A stretch of DNA of 64,000 nt, taken from positions 1-64,000 of the forward strand of contig JAABUB010000005.1 of NCBI GenBank assembly GCA_011389575.1. The letters are read 5' to 3'. A model generated the notes under the pieces. It saw only the letters and a list, made by a program, of their open reading frames with translations, ran no database searches and was not told the DNA's origin. This document shows, piece after piece, positions 1-8,797 of this stretch. This DNA is from Desulfotignum sp. (GTDB lineage: Bacteria > Desulfobacterota > Desulfobacteria > Desulfobacterales > Desulfobacteraceae). The stretch's first letter is position 1. Each line of letters begins with the position of its first letter. Position numbers and translations under genes: made by a program.

Positions 1-216
1 CGGAGAGACCATGTTATGATCTCCTTGGGGCACAACCCTGTCTGGATCCCTGAAAAACCAGCAGACATATACCCCGATACCGGCAGCCACCCAGGCTGGT
101 ACCATCCATCCTAAATAAAAAAACATCCCTGTAACAAGGATGGCCAATATAATATATTTTATTCCCGGAACCGCTACAGGCAGCACTGCACGCCCCGGCC
201 ATTTTGTTTTATCCAT
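1..216 (-). CDS. psd: Phosphatidylserine decarboxylase proenzyme, N-terminal part (cut by window edge)
   Basis: Not in the ORF track because the stop lies outside the window. The minus strand reads MDKTKWPGRAVLPVAVPG, then a hydrophobic segment and the family signature WFFRDPDRVVP, followed by MVSP. Psd-family enzymes decarboxylate phosphatidylserine to phosphatidylethanolamine at the inner membrane and mature by self-cleavage at a C-terminal Ser, which is not visible here. An AAGGA-like ribosome binding site lies just upstream of the ATG. It follows tsaB by 78 bp on the same strand. The family call is firm; completeness of the gene cannot be judged. Confidence 0.85.
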   Translation of the reverse strand, partial: MDKTKWPGRAVLPVAVPGIKYIILAILVTGMFFYLGWMVPAWVAAGIGVYVCWFFRDPDRVVPQGDHNMVSP

Positions 217-294
217 CTATTTCCTTCTGCCGCATCTTCAACCTCATATCCTGATTAAATTACCAAAATATTCAACACCCTGTCAATACCAAAC

Positions 295-960
295 TTATGA
301 ACCGTACCGGATGTAGGTAGGAGTGAGGATGTTTTCAGAAGATACAAAAAAATCAGAGGAAAAAACTGCAGGACGGGCCATGGCAGCAGCACTGATGTGG
401 TCCATGTCCGGATGTGCCAAACAGGCATGGCCGCGGGTATGCTCCAGGATCAGATCCTGGTAAGCCCTGGCCCCGGACCCGGCAAACAAGGCATCAGGGG
501 ATCGGGCCAGGGATATGGCCTGTTCCGGAGCACAGACCTTTTCAGGGGATTTGTGCACCAGCTGTCCATTGTCAAAATGGTATACCGCACAATACACCTG
601 GCTGCGCCGGGCATCAATCATGGCACACACCGGCACACCGGCATGGGCAAACCGAAAACCGATACCATCCAGGCTGGATGCGCCTGCTGCAGGCCGGGAC
701 GTGGCAAAGGCCAGCCCCATTACCGTGGATATGCCGATGCGCAGGCCGGTGAAGCTTCCCGGACCCCGAGCTGCCACAAATCCGTCCATTTGTGATAAGG
801 CAAATCCGGCCCGATCCGGGACCACAGCAGTGATCATGGACAACAGCCGCCTGGAATGGGTCAGGCGGCTTTGCCAGAATGCCTCGTACACAAGCTGTGA
901 CTGGTGAAAGACAGCCAGGCTGCACCCGGGTTCAGCCGTGCTCAGGGCCAGAATGTTCAC
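295..960 (-). CDS. tsaB: tRNA threonylcarbamoyladenosine biosynthesis protein TsaB
   Basis: 221 residues, close to the usual TsaB length of about 230. The N-terminus MNILALSTAEPGCSLAVF and the motif GPGSFTGLRIG are typical of the ASKHA-fold TsaB/YeaZ family. TsaB is the scaffold partner of TsaD and TsaE in making the t6A modification at position 37 of ANN-decoding tRNAs in the cytoplasm. The start codon overlaps the end of lon by 4 bp, so translation is probably coupled to lon. No tsaD or tsaE is in the window. Confidence 0.93.
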   Translation of the reverse strand: MNILALSTAEPGCSLAVFHQSQLVYEAFWQSRLTHSRRLLSMITAVVPDRAGFALSQMDGFVAARGPGSFTGLRIGISTVMGLAFATSRPAAGASSLDGIGFRFAHAGVPVCAMIDARRSQVYCAVYHFDNGQLVHKSPEKVCAPEQAISLARSPDALFAGSGARAYQDLILEHTRGHACLAHPDMDHISAAAMARPAVFSSDFFVSSENILTPTYIRYGS

Positions 961-3371
961 GCCTGTTTTGTCTCCTGGTCCGGTATTTCACTCTTCGGGA
1001 TTTCTTCCAGGGCAATTTCAAGCACCTGGTTCACGTCCCTGACACAGGTGAACTTTAACTTGCTTTTGATGTTTTTGGGAATGTCATACAGATCTTTTTT
1101 GTTTTTTTCCGGTATGATCACGTGCTTGATTCCGGCCCGCAGGGCTCCCAGGGCTTTTTCCTTCAATCCGCCGATGGGCAGCACCCGTCCGCGCAAAGAG
1201 ACCTCTCCTGTCATGCCGACTTTGTTGTTCACCTTGCGGCCGCAAAATGCCGATACCAGTGCGGTGACCATGGCGATGCCGGCGGAGGGGCCGTCCTTGG
1301 GAATGGCGCCTGCCGGCACATGGATGTGGATATCATGGTTGTCAAAGGCATCCTTGTCAATACCCAGCCGTTCCTGGTTGGATTTGGTATAGGTAAGGGC
1401 AGCCCTGGCGGATTCCTGCATGATTTCGCCGATCTGTCCGGTAACCATGAGTTCGCCTTTACCCGGAAACAAAGACACCTCAATATACAGGGTTTCTCCT
1501 CCCACCTCGGTCCAGGCAAGTCCGGTGGCAAGCCCCACCTGACTTTCTTCCTGGTCCAGCTCGGTCAGGTAGTGGGGAGGTCCCAGGTACTGGGTGAGAT
1601 TCTGCCGGGTGATGGTAAATTTGCCTTTTTTGCCTTCGGCAATTTTTCTGGCAATTTTCCGGCAGATGGTATCCAGTTTGCGTTCCAGCTCCCGCAAACC
1701 TGCCTCCAGGGTGTGTTCGGTAACAATGGATTCCATGGCATTGGAACTGATTTTGATGGAACGGCGGATCAAGCCGTTGTCCCGCAGTTTTCTGGGCAAA
1801 AGATGGGTCCTGGCAATTTCCATTTTTTCCTGGGGTGTATACCCGGGTATCCGGATCACCTCCATTCTGTCCAGCAGAGCTGAAGGGATGGTGTCGGCAA
1901 TATTGGCCGTCAATATAAACATCACATTTGACAGGTCAAAGGGAATATTCAGGTAATGATCGGAAAATTCATAGTTCTGTTCCGGGTCCAGGGCTTCCAG
2001 CAGAGCGGATGAAGGATCCCCTCTGAAATCATTGCCCAGTTTATCAATCTCATCCAGCATGAACACCGGGTTATTGGTCCCGCACTGGCGCAGTCCCTGG
2101 AGTATACGACCGGGCATGGATCCGATATATGTTCTTCTATGGCCCCGGATTTCCGCCTCATCCCGTATGCCGCCCAGAGAGACTCTGTGGAATTTGCGCT
2201 TCATGGATTTGGCAATGGCCTGGCCAAGGGAGGTTTTTCCCACACCAGGAGGCCCTACAAAACAGATGATCTGCCCCTTTTTTTTGGGATTGAGCTTGCG
2301 TACGCTCAAATATTCCAGAATACGTTCCTTGATCTTTTCCAGACCAAAATGGTTGCGGTCCAGCACATCCCGGGCCCGGACAATGTCAAGCACATCCTTT
2401 GTGGAACGGCTCCAGGGCAGTTCCACAATGGTATCCAAGTAGGTTCTGACCACCGAGGCCTCAGAAGAATCCGAATGCATCTGCTCCAGGCGCTTGAGCT
2501 GTTTTACAGCCTCTTGCTCCCCTTCCTTTGGCAGTTTACACTTTTTTATTTTGGCTCTGAACTCCTTGAGTTCAGCCAGTTTTTCATCACTTTCCCCCAG
2601 TTCCCGGTGGATGGCCTTGACCTGTTCCCGCAGATAATAATCCCGCTGGTTTTTGGAAATTTCATCTTTGACATCGGTCTGGATTTTGGCCTGGACCGTT
2701 GACAGGGCCAGCTCTTTTGCCAGCAGATCATTGACTTTTTTGAGCCGCTCAGCTGTCTCTTTGATCTCCAGCAGCTCCTGGGCATCTTCCACCCGCAGAT
2801 GTAAATTGGAGGCCACAAGATCCGCCAGTTTGCCCGGTGAATCAATATGGGACAAAAGGTCTCCGATATCCCCGGACAATTCCCCTTTCAATGCCAGCAG
2901 TTTTTCACTGTTCTCCTTGACATTGCGCATCAATGCTTCAACAGCAATATCCATTTCTTCAGGGTCGTGTTCCTCCAGGATCTCGATTACCACTTTGAAA
3001 AAAGAGCGTTTTTTCACATAAGACACAGCCTTTGCCGTGACAATTCCCTGTACAAGTGCCTTGATGCGGCCGTCAGGCAGTTTTATCATCTTCTGGACAC
3101 GCCCCACAGTCCCAACTTCGTAGACATCTTCTATACCGGGTTTTTCAACCTCCGCATCCTTCTGGGCCGTCAAAAAGATATACCTGTCATAATCCATGCA
3201 TTCTTCCATGGCTTTGATGGATTTTTCCCGGCCCACAAACAAGGGCAGCAGCATATCCGTAAACACCACAATATCCCTGACCGGCATCATGGGAAGGGAT
3301 TTGGGTATATTTTCAATATTGCTTTCTTTTTCTATTACTTCAATGAGATCATCAATATCAGCTTCCGCCAT
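957..3371 (-). CDS. lon: ATP-dependent Lon protease
   Basis: 804 residues, full length for LonA. In order it shows the N-terminal substrate domain (LPMMPVRDIVVF), a coiled-coil linker, an AAA+ module (Walker A GPPGVGKTS, Walker B FMLDEIDKLG) and the C-terminal protease domain with the Ser of KDGPSAGIAM and the Lys of GGLKEKALGA forming the Ser-Lys dyad. It degrades misfolded and regulatory proteins in the cytoplasm. A strong AAGGAG site precedes the ATG. The upstream 170 bp hold an AACAATTGTT palindrome, but I see no clear heat-shock promoter of standard spacing. Confidence 0.98.
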   Translation of the reverse strand: MAEADIDDLIEVIEKESNIENIPKSLPMMPVRDIVVFTDMLLPLFVGREKSIKAMEECMDYDRYIFLTAQKDAEVEKPGIEDVYEVGTVGRVQKMIKLPDGRIKALVQGIVTAKAVSYVKKRSFFKVVIEILEEHDPEEMDIAVEALMRNVKENSEKLLALKGELSGDIGDLLSHIDSPGKLADLVASNLHLRVEDAQELLEIKETAERLKKVNDLLAKELALSTVQAKIQTDVKDEISKNQRDYYLREQVKAIHRELGESDEKLAELKEFRAKIKKCKLPKEGEQEAVKQLKRLEQMHSDSSEASVVRTYLDTIVELPWSRSTKDVLDIVRARDVLDRNHFGLEKIKERILEYLSVRKLNPKKKGQIICFVGPPGVGKTSLGQAIAKSMKRKFHRVSLGGIRDEAEIRGHRRTYIGSMPGRILQGLRQCGTNNPVFMLDEIDKLGNDFRGDPSSALLEALDPEQNYEFSDHYLNIPFDLSNVMFILTANIADTIPSALLDRMEVIRIPGYTPQEKMEIARTHLLPRKLRDNGLIRRSIKISSNAMESIVTEHTLEAGLRELERKLDTICRKIARKIAEGKKGKFTITRQNLTQYLGPPHYLTELDQEESQVGLATGLAWTEVGGETLYIEVSLFPGKGELMVTGQIGEIMQESARAALTYTKSNQERLGIDKDAFDNHDIHIHVPAGAIPKDGPSAGIAMVTALVSAFCGRKVNNKVGMTGEVSLRGRVLPIGGLKEKALGALRAGIKHVIIPEKNKKDLYDIPKNIKSKLKFTCVRDVNQVLEIALEEIPKSEIPDQETKQA

Positions 3372-3435
3372 TCATACTCCTTTATCATTATTCAACCGGA
3401 ACCTCTCCATTTTTAATTGATGTTGGGTCATCCGG

Positions 3436-3452
3436 TTGTAACAATTGTTCAA
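3436..3452. promoter_or_regulatory. Palindromic operator-like site upstream of lon
   Basis: TTGTAACAATTGTTCAA contains the perfect 10-bp palindrome AACAATTGTT with near-symmetric flanks. It lies about 65-80 bp upstream of the lon start and about 95 bp upstream of the divergent prepilin peptidase gene. Position and symmetry suggest a repressor site, but AT-rich palindromes of this size can arise by chance. Confidence 0.25.
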
Positions 3453-3544
3453 ATCAGGTATTTATATGTGAGACTACAATAAAACAGAATTAAATTTTTA
3501 CAATATCCAGGCTCAAAAATTTTCTTATTCAAGGAAACATTTAC

Positions 3545-4318
3545 ATGACAAACCAGTTTATGTGGACCCTGATACCGGCATTCATTTTGGGTGCCTGTGT
3601 GGGCAGTTTTTTAAATGTCTGTATCCACAGGATCCCGCGCAAAAAATCCATTGTATCACCCGGCTCTGCCTGTCCGGCCTGCAACAGGCCCATTCCCTTT
3701 TATGCCAATATCCCTTTGGCAGGTTTTTTTGCTTTAAGAGGCCGCTGCCTTTTCTGCCGCTCTGCTATTTCCTGGCGTTATCCGCTGGTGGAAGGCATCA
3801 CAGGTGTTGCAGGTGCGTTCATCTTTCTGCGCTTTGGACTGACCCTGGAAGCAGGAGTCTGGTTTTTCTTTGTGGCCACCTTGCTGCTGGTATCTTTCAT
3901 TGATCTGGATTTCCAGATCATTCCGGACTGCATCAGCATCCCCGGGATTTTCCTGTTCAGTGTCCTGGCATATTTTATTCTGGACATGCCGTTATCCGCC
4001 ATAGGATACGGAATTCTGGCCGGCGGAGGCATCTTGTATGCTGTGGCCCTGGTGTATTATCTGGTACGCAGGCAGGAGGGCATGGGAGGGGGCGACATCA
4101 AGCTGCTGGCCATGATCGGGGCTGCCACCGGCTTACCCGGGGTGTTTTTCACCCTTTTTGCCGGATCTGTTCTGGGCACCATTGCCGGCGTCGCCGCAAT
4201 ATTGATCACCCCGAAAAACGGCGAACAGATGAGAATTCCTTTTGGTCCGTTTCTGTCTGCCGGTGCCATACTCTATGTTTTTTACGGAAATTTTCTGATC
4301 ACCTGGTATTTGTCATAA
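3545..4318 (+). CDS. pilD: Type IV prepilin peptidase / N-methyltransferase (A24 family)
   Basis: 257 residues and strongly hydrophobic. It has the GACVGSFLNVCIHRIP motif near the N-terminus and the paired CPAC and CLFC cysteines of the zinc-binding methyltransferase domain. The two catalytic aspartate regions are FIDLDFQIIPD and GGGDIKL. Family members cleave the leader of type IV pilin-like proteins at the inner membrane and N-methylate the new terminus. An AAGGA site sits 9 bp before the ATG. It is an orphan: the only related gene here is a distant GspE/PilB ATPase at 34-36 kb. Confidence 0.95.
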   Translation: MTNQFMWTLIPAFILGACVGSFLNVCIHRIPRKKSIVSPGSACPACNRPIPFYANIPLAGFFALRGRCLFCRSAISWRYPLVEGITGVAGAFIFLRFGLTLEAGVWFFFVATLLLVSFIDLDFQIIPDCISIPGIFLFSVLAYFILDMPLSAIGYGILAGGGILYAVALVYYLVRRQEGMGGGDIKLLAMIGAATGLPGVFFTLFAGSVLGTIAGVAAILITPKNGEQMRIPFGPFLSAGAILYVFYGNFLITWYLS

Positions 4319-4330
4319 TTTGGATCAAAT

Positions 4331-4795
4331 TTACCGGCTGTAACATACTTCAAGCACCACCTTGCCCATGGTGGTTTTAAACGGCAGCACAAGCACAGGA
4401 CTGGTGGATGCAATATGGTCAATTGGCTGTTCCGGGCCCTGGCACACCCGGATAAACTTTACCTTTATTTTTTTACCCTGTTCTGCAATTTTGGTGGTCA
4501 CATGGCCTGCAACCATGTTACAGATCTCGCCTACTGCATCATATATTTCCTCATCGATCCGGGTCATATCCTCCCCGAACATGGCAGACACAATGCCAAG
4601 GATGCTGGATTCAGTAAATGAAATGGCAGCAGACCCTTCAAGATCCCCTGTGATCTCCAGCAACCCTGAAATATCTGCCAGCGGTTTTGTATCGGTTTTC
4701 AAAAAAGGGGGGTCTGGTTTCACCTTTACAGAAGCTGTGGTGTCAAGAATGTGCAAAGTACCTTCAACAAATGGATTGACAAGGATTGCGTCCAT
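4331..4795 (-). CDS. CheX-like chemotaxis phosphatase
   Basis: 154 residues. The CheC/CheX/FliY signature is present as DAVGEICNMVAG, with the paired Glu and Asn that contact phospho-CheY, followed by a mixed alpha/beta C-terminal half as in CheX. Known family members dephosphorylate CheY-P or related receiver domains. It converges on the prepilin peptidase gene with a 12-bp gap and is not next to other che genes, so its receiver partner is unknown. Family membership is well supported; catalytic activity is inferred from the conserved pair. Confidence 0.82.
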   Translation of the reverse strand: MDAILVNPFVEGTLHILDTTASVKVKPDPPFLKTDTKPLADISGLLEITGDLEGSAAISFTESSILGIVSAMFGEDMTRIDEEIYDAVGEICNMVAGHVTTKIAEQGKKIKVKFIRVCQGPEQPIDHIASTSPVLVLPFKTTMGKVVLEVCYSR

Positions 4796-4874
4796 ATTTT
4801 CCTCCTGGTTTGTTCAACCTTACGTTTTTTCCACAACCAGGACAATGAATTTTTCAAAAAAAGTCAATAAATAC

Positions 4875-4903
4875 TTGACACGCACTTCTCAACGACGTAA
4901 CGT
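4875..4903 (+). promoter_or_regulatory. Sigma70-type promoter for HU
   Basis: A perfect -35 TTGACA (4875-4880) is followed after 17 bp by TAACGT as a partial -10 (4898-4903), about 110 bp upstream of the HU start. The -10 matches consensus poorly, so this is a candidate only. Confidence 0.45.
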
Positions 4904-5010
4904 ACGCTCAAAAGCTGCTTCAAGTGAGTTTAATCCCATGCAATGCGGTTTTGAAAAGCAAATTCAAAATTTTGCACTTTCCAGAACCAAAAAAAAAAGG
5001 AGTGATCAAG

Positions 5011-5280
5011 ATGAACAAAGGCGATTTAATCAACAAGGTTGCAGAAGAACTGGACAGTAAAAAAGATGCCCAAGCAGCAGTCGACTGTATGGTTAAAGCC
5101 ATTACAGATGCGCTTTCAAACAATGACTCTGTAACCCTGGTTGGCTTTGGAACATTCAAGACAGCAGAAAGAAAAGCAAGAAAAGGCAGAAATCCCCAGA
5201 CCGGAAAAGAAATTGATATTCCTGCCAGAAATGTTCCCAAGTTCATCCCTGGGAAAGCCCTGAAAGAAGCTGTAAAGTAA
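5011..5280 (+). CDS. hup: HU-family DNA-binding protein
   Basis: 89 residues from the ATG giving MNKGDLINKVAEEL. The ORF track starts at 4924, but an excellent AAAGGAGTGATC site lies just before 5011 and the family N-terminus is exact there. GFGTFKTAERKARKGRNP and the PAR-containing tail are the DNA-bending beta-arm region of HU. It is a nucleoid architectural protein that bends DNA without strong sequence preference. It is monocistronic, with its own candidate promoter and a hairpin terminator. A second, more divergent HU-family gene lies at 44774. Confidence 0.95.
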   Translation: MNKGDLINKVAEELDSKKDAQAAVDCMVKAITDALSNNDSVTLVGFGTFKTAERKARKGRNPQTGKEIDIPARNVPKFIPGKALKEAVK

Positions 5281-5301
5281 AGTTTTATCATTGTTGTTCA
5301 T

Positions 5302-5346
5302 CCATTCAGGCAGTATTGACATACAAACACAATACTGCCTGAATGG
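5302..5346 (+). terminator. Hairpin terminator after HU
   Basis: A perfect 17-bp inverted repeat (CCATTCAGGCAGTATTG and its complement) with an 11-nt loop begins 21 bp after the HU stop. The T-run after the stem is short (TTT), so termination may be partial or the stem may mainly protect the mRNA 3' end. Confidence 0.7.
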
Positions 5347-5358
5347 TTTCTGACCCCC

Positions 5359-6111
5359 ATGAAATTTGATTTCAATACCATATTTATGCCCTCCACAGGT
5401 GTGGACCTGGTATTCAATTTGAATTCACCGGCACCCGGGTCCCGTTCAAGCATTATTTTTGATGCGGATTACAAGGCCCATACGATTACCATTGCCCAGC
5501 CCCTTGTACCGGTTTTATCCACCACCCGGTTCGACACCCTTCATGTAACCACCATAGTTTGGGACAGACAGCAGCGCAAGCGTATGGGAACTGCATGTCG
5601 TCCGGACCGATTCATTGACCGTTACAGTCTTGCAGGCAATGGCGTATCCCAAGCACTGGTCCTGCAGTGTGAACCGCAGGTATTTGAAATCAATATCAGA
5701 TCGGCCTTCCGCCTTCCTTTGAGCAGCCGCCATCTTATCAGAGCAAAACTGGTTTTTCAGCAAACCCAATATTATACTGCGGCAGATTTTAAAATACGGG
5801 ACATTTCTTTTGCCGGTATCGGGCTGATGATTCCCAAAAAAGTCAAAACCGGGACCAACCCGCTTGCCAGCCTGAAGCGCAATGATATCCTGCCTATGGG
5901 GATGATACTTCTGGATACGGACAAAAAAGATCCGGTGGGCGCGTTTCCTGTTAAAACAATGGTCAGGCGGATCCACACGGATTATTCTGAAACACATATC
6001 CTGGCAGGACTAAAAATCATCCAGATATCCCGTGACCATGAGATAGTACTCAACAAATTCATCCATGAAGCCCAGATCGCTGAAATAAAAAGACTCAGTA
6101 CATTGCGTTGA
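5359..6111 (+). CDS. PilZ-domain protein, putative c-di-GMP receptor
   Basis: 250 residues. The N-terminal half is a beta-rich domain like that of YcgR. The C-terminal half carries a PilZ-like pattern: an Arg-containing stretch (SAFRLPLSSRHLIR), then DISFAGIGLMIP matching the D/NxSxxG motif, and a terminal helix after AGLKIIQIS. PilZ proteins bind c-di-GMP and often control motility. The usual RxxxR is weakly matched, so ligand binding is uncertain. The ATG is only 12 bp after the HU terminator stem and lacks a visible Shine-Dalgarno sequence, so start and expression are unclear. Confidence 0.7.
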   Translation: MKFDFNTIFMPSTGVDLVFNLNSPAPGSRSSIIFDADYKAHTITIAQPLVPVLSTTRFDTLHVTTIVWDRQQRKRMGTACRPDRFIDRYSLAGNGVSQALVLQCEPQVFEINIRSAFRLPLSSRHLIRAKLVFQQTQYYTAADFKIRDISFAGIGLMIPKKVKTGTNPLASLKRNDILPMGMILLDTDKKDPVGAFPVKTMVRRIHTDYSETHILAGLKIIQISRDHEIVLNKFIHEAQIAEIKRLSTLR

Positions 6112-6148
6112 TTACAAAATGGTTCTTGACCGGCATTGGCAAGATTAG

Positions 6149-7582
6149 TCAGCCTGCCAGGGTGTCAAGATATGCCGTTATATGGGCCAGAGCAGTCCGC
6201 TGCCGTGCCCCAAGTCTGCTGGAATCTGCCTGCATCTGCCCCAGATGGGACAGGGCCCGGGACAGGCTATATTTTTCATCGCTGCGATATCCTTTGATCT
6301 GACCTTCTGATGTTGTCAAGCGATTCATGTGGTTTTCAAATTCCGGCGGTGCCGGCATATTATAATTGCGGGCCAGGATCCTGGCACCAAGGGTTTTGAT
6401 CCGGGGACACTGCAAAGTGTTCAGAACAGCTGCCGCTGCATCAGGATTCATGCCGGAAAAAGGCCCTGATACATGAAATCGGGCGATTTCTTTTTTTTCC
6501 GCTGAAGAAAAAAAACCCTCCTGGTACAGGGCTGCATCCGGATCAATATCTGGTATCAATGGATATGCATAGGAAAGGTGGGTCTCAATGGTGGCAAAAA
6601 ATCGCTCTGGATCAGATTGAAATGCGTGGATCACTGCACCGGCAATGTGGCGGGTTTCAGTTGAAAGACGTTGCTTGAAACGGTCCAGACAGGGCAACAG
6701 CAGCCACTGGTCTGCCGGTTTTTTTCTTATGGGGGCCCATGAATACAGTTTGGTCTCCGGATCGATTTCCAACCATTGGGGCTCATCCAGGCGAATCCAC
6801 AGATGCTGGTTCCCGTAGGGAATGGAATCGCCGATATGAAGTACCGGTGCCAGATAGCCGGCATCCGGACCAAAAACAGACGATACCATGATACCGGTGC
6901 GAAACATCCGGTTTCCTATCTGACAGTTTTTGGAAATTGAATCCATTCTGGATAGGTCTGCCTGTTTATCAAAAAATCCCAGGGCATATTCCCAGATATC
7001 GGACCGGCCCAAAAAAGCTTGGCTGAGAGCCACCAGGGCCTCCACATCCGCCATTGCTTCATGGGCATGGCCTGATGATGTGTCAAACTGGTTTTCCCGG
7101 GCAATCAATTCCAGTTTCAGGCTGGGCCGGCCGTTTTCCAGACAGGGCCAGGTGATAACCTGGTCGCAAAAAATTTTGAACAGCGCTGCCACAGGCAGGA
7201 TATCCGCCCTGGAGCAGCCATTGGCATACTGATGGGAATAAGGATCCAGCAGGTTACGGTAAAATAAAAATCGTAAAAACTCATCATCAAATCCCAGGGA
7301 GTTGTACCCTATGCTGCAGGTATCCGGGGTATTGAAAAGCGTGTGCAGCTGCCTGGCTGCAGCGTATTCACACAGGCCCCGGTCCAGGTCCTCAGGGTTC
7401 AGGCAATGGGTAACAAAGGCATGGGGGGATGGCACAATATCTTTGCGCATCTGTATGGTGAGGCTGGTTCTGTCAATTTCTTGCAGTTGTGTGTCGGTGC
7501 GGATAGCGGCAAAGGTCAGAATCTGATCAAAGGCAGGATGAAGACCCGAGGTTTCCAGATCATAAAACAGATAGGTTTTCAT
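6149..7582 (-). CDS. sbcB: Exodeoxyribonuclease I (SbcB-like)
   Basis: 477 residues, nearly identical in length to E. coli exonuclease I. DEDDh exonuclease motifs are visible: FYDLETSGL (Exo I), GYNSLGFDDEFLR (Exo II) and HEAMADVEALVALS (Exo III). The SH3-like and C-terminal helical domains of SbcB should follow. The enzyme digests single-stranded DNA 3' to 5' in recombination and mismatch repair. It converges with the PilZ gene. A decayed repeat-flanked element abuts its start, leaving only a weak CAAGG as ribosome binding site, so that insertion may have replaced the original leader. Confidence 0.93.
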   Translation of the reverse strand: MKTYLFYDLETSGLHPAFDQILTFAAIRTDTQLQEIDRTSLTIQMRKDIVPSPHAFVTHCLNPEDLDRGLCEYAAARQLHTLFNTPDTCSIGYNSLGFDDEFLRFLFYRNLLDPYSHQYANGCSRADILPVAALFKIFCDQVITWPCLENGRPSLKLELIARENQFDTSSGHAHEAMADVEALVALSQAFLGRSDIWEYALGFFDKQADLSRMDSISKNCQIGNRMFRTGIMVSSVFGPDAGYLAPVLHIGDSIPYGNQHLWIRLDEPQWLEIDPETKLYSWAPIRKKPADQWLLLPCLDRFKQRLSTETRHIAGAVIHAFQSDPERFFATIETHLSYAYPLIPDIDPDAALYQEGFFSSAEKKEIARFHVSGPFSGMNPDAAAAVLNTLQCPRIKTLGARILARNYNMPAPPEFENHMNRLTTSEGQIKGYRSDEKYSLSRALSHLGQMQADSSRLGARQRTALAHITAYLDTLAG

Positions 7583-7589
7583 GCCTTGG

Positions 7590-7789
7590 TTAGCTGTTAG
7601 CTGTTAGCTTTTTTGTAAAGCGGTTCAACATCTTCTTTGCCTCATTGGCCTTGTGATTCAATTCCGTGAAATCTTGGAAAAAGCGTAGTGCGTTACTCCT
7701 CAGTTCCTGTCAAAAAAACAAGAAACTGAAGATAGGCAATTGACTTGCGTGCTTCCCGCCTTAGGTTTTGAACTAACAGCTAACAGCTG
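7590..7789 (-). pseudogene. Decayed four-helix-bundle (23S rRNA intervening-sequence type) gene flanked by inverted repeats
   Basis: This 285-bp gap has no intact gene. Minus-strand 7758-7693 encodes REARKSIAYLQFLVFLTGTEE then a stop. Minus-strand 7664-7590, in another frame, encodes ELNHKANEAKKMLNRF ending LTANS and a stop. The two pieces resemble helices 3 and 4 of four-helix-bundle proteins of the 23S rRNA intervening-sequence family, separated by a frameshift. Both ends carry inverted AGCTGTTAGCTGTTAG-type repeats (7589-7608 and 7773-7789). The element ends 7 bp before the sbcB start. The identification is by recognition of the residue pattern only. Confidence 0.55.
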
Positions 7790-7818
7790 TTTTTCCTACC
7801 GGCAGGATAAAACAGCAA

Positions 7819-7845
7819 AAGGGAACAACCAACAACTGTTCCCTT
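7819..7845 (-). terminator. Terminator of the rplM-rpsI operon
   Basis: A 9-bp inverted repeat AAGGGAACA/TGTTCCCTT with a 9-nt loop lies 24 bp beyond the rpsI stop. On the minus strand it is followed by a T-rich tract (TTTTGCTGTTTT). Confidence 0.75.
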
Positions 7846-7868
7846 CCGGGGCAAAAAAACAAAGGTGC

Positions 7869-8264
7869 TTATCTTTTTGAAAACTGGAAACTGGCTCTTG
7901 CGCCTTTTTTGCCGTATTTTTTACGCTCTTTCTGCCTGGAGTCCCGGGTCAAAAAACCGGCGCTTTTCAGCACGCCTCTCAGATCCGGATCCACTATTAC
8001 CAGTGCCTTGGACAAGCCCTGCCGGATGGCACCGGCCTGACCGGTCTGGCCGCCGCCCAACACCTTGATCCTGATATCAAAGGCATCATCCAGCTGTGTC
8101 AGAACAAGGGGAGAAGTCAATGCATCACGGTTCACACCGATATCAAAATAGTCATCCATTTCCCGGCTGTTCACCCTAATTTTACCGGTACCAGGGACAA
8201 GCCACACTTTGGCCACAGAATTTTTCCGTTTTCCTGTGGCGTAAAATACGTTTCCACTTTCCAT
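7869..8264 (-). CDS. rpsI: 30S ribosomal protein S9
   Basis: 131 residues, standard length. NVFYATGKRKNSVAKVWL and GGGQTGQAGAIRQGLSKAL are diagnostic, and the basic C-terminal tail ends in SFQFSKR, where the final Lys-Arg reaches the P-site tRNA in known S9 structures. It follows rplM by 24 bp in the classical rplM-rpsI pair and is followed by a terminator. Confidence 0.98.
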   Translation of the reverse strand: MESGNVFYATGKRKNSVAKVWLVPGTGKIRVNSREMDDYFDIGVNRDALTSPLVLTQLDDAFDIRIKVLGGGQTGQAGAIRQGLSKALVIVDPDLRGVLKSAGFLTRDSRQKERKKYGKKGARASFQFSKR

Positions 8265-8288
8265 TGATATAATCGCGTCCTTTTTTCC

Positions 8289-8723
8289 TTAGATTTGTAC
8301 TGGTTCAGGCTTCTGGGCAGCATGCGGGTGCTGATCGCCTGCATATACAAACAGTTTTTTATTCAATTTTCTGCCAAGTCTGTTTTTGGGCAGCATCCCC
8401 TGAACCGCCTTTTTGATAACCTGCTCCGGTTTTTTCTCAAGTAATTGCCCGGCTGTTCGGGATTTAAGACTGCCCACATATCCGGAATGGCGGTAATAGG
8501 TTTTGTCATCCAGTTTGCTGCCTGTCAGGCGGATCTTATCCGCATTGATCACCACCACCCAGTCCCCCATATCCACATGGGGGGTAAACAAGGGGCTGTG
8601 CTTTCCCCGAATCCGGTAAGCCACCTGTGATGCAAGTCTTCCCAAAACCTGGTCTGTTGCGTCAATCACACACCAGTTCTCTTTGTTATCTGTTCTTTTG
8701 GCGCTGTACGTATATTTTTTCAT
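8289..8723 (-). CDS. rplM: 50S ribosomal protein L13
   Basis: 144 residues from MKKYTYSAKRTDNKENW. The track begins 12 codons earlier (8759), but this ATG matches the family N-terminus and has an AGGAG upstream. VIDATDQVLGRLAS, VVVINADKIRLTG and GMLPKNRLGRK are L13 hallmarks. L13 is an early assembly protein of the large subunit and is translated with S9. Confidence 0.97.
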   Translation of the reverse strand: MKKYTYSAKRTDNKENWCVIDATDQVLGRLASQVAYRIRGKHSPLFTPHVDMGDWVVVINADKIRLTGSKLDDKTYYRHSGYVGSLKSRTAGQLLEKKPEQVIKKAVQGMLPKNRLGRKLNKKLFVYAGDQHPHAAQKPEPVQI

Positions 8724-8797
8724 GGTTCCCAATACTCCTGATTCATAAATACAATCCAAAACTTTTATACGCTATTGCAGTTCATGTCAAGCAAAAT

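Noticed and set aside
3420-3470. Heat-shock sigma32 promoter for lon
   Set aside because: TTTGAAC and CCCAACAT occur, but the spacing is too long for the sigma32 consensus.
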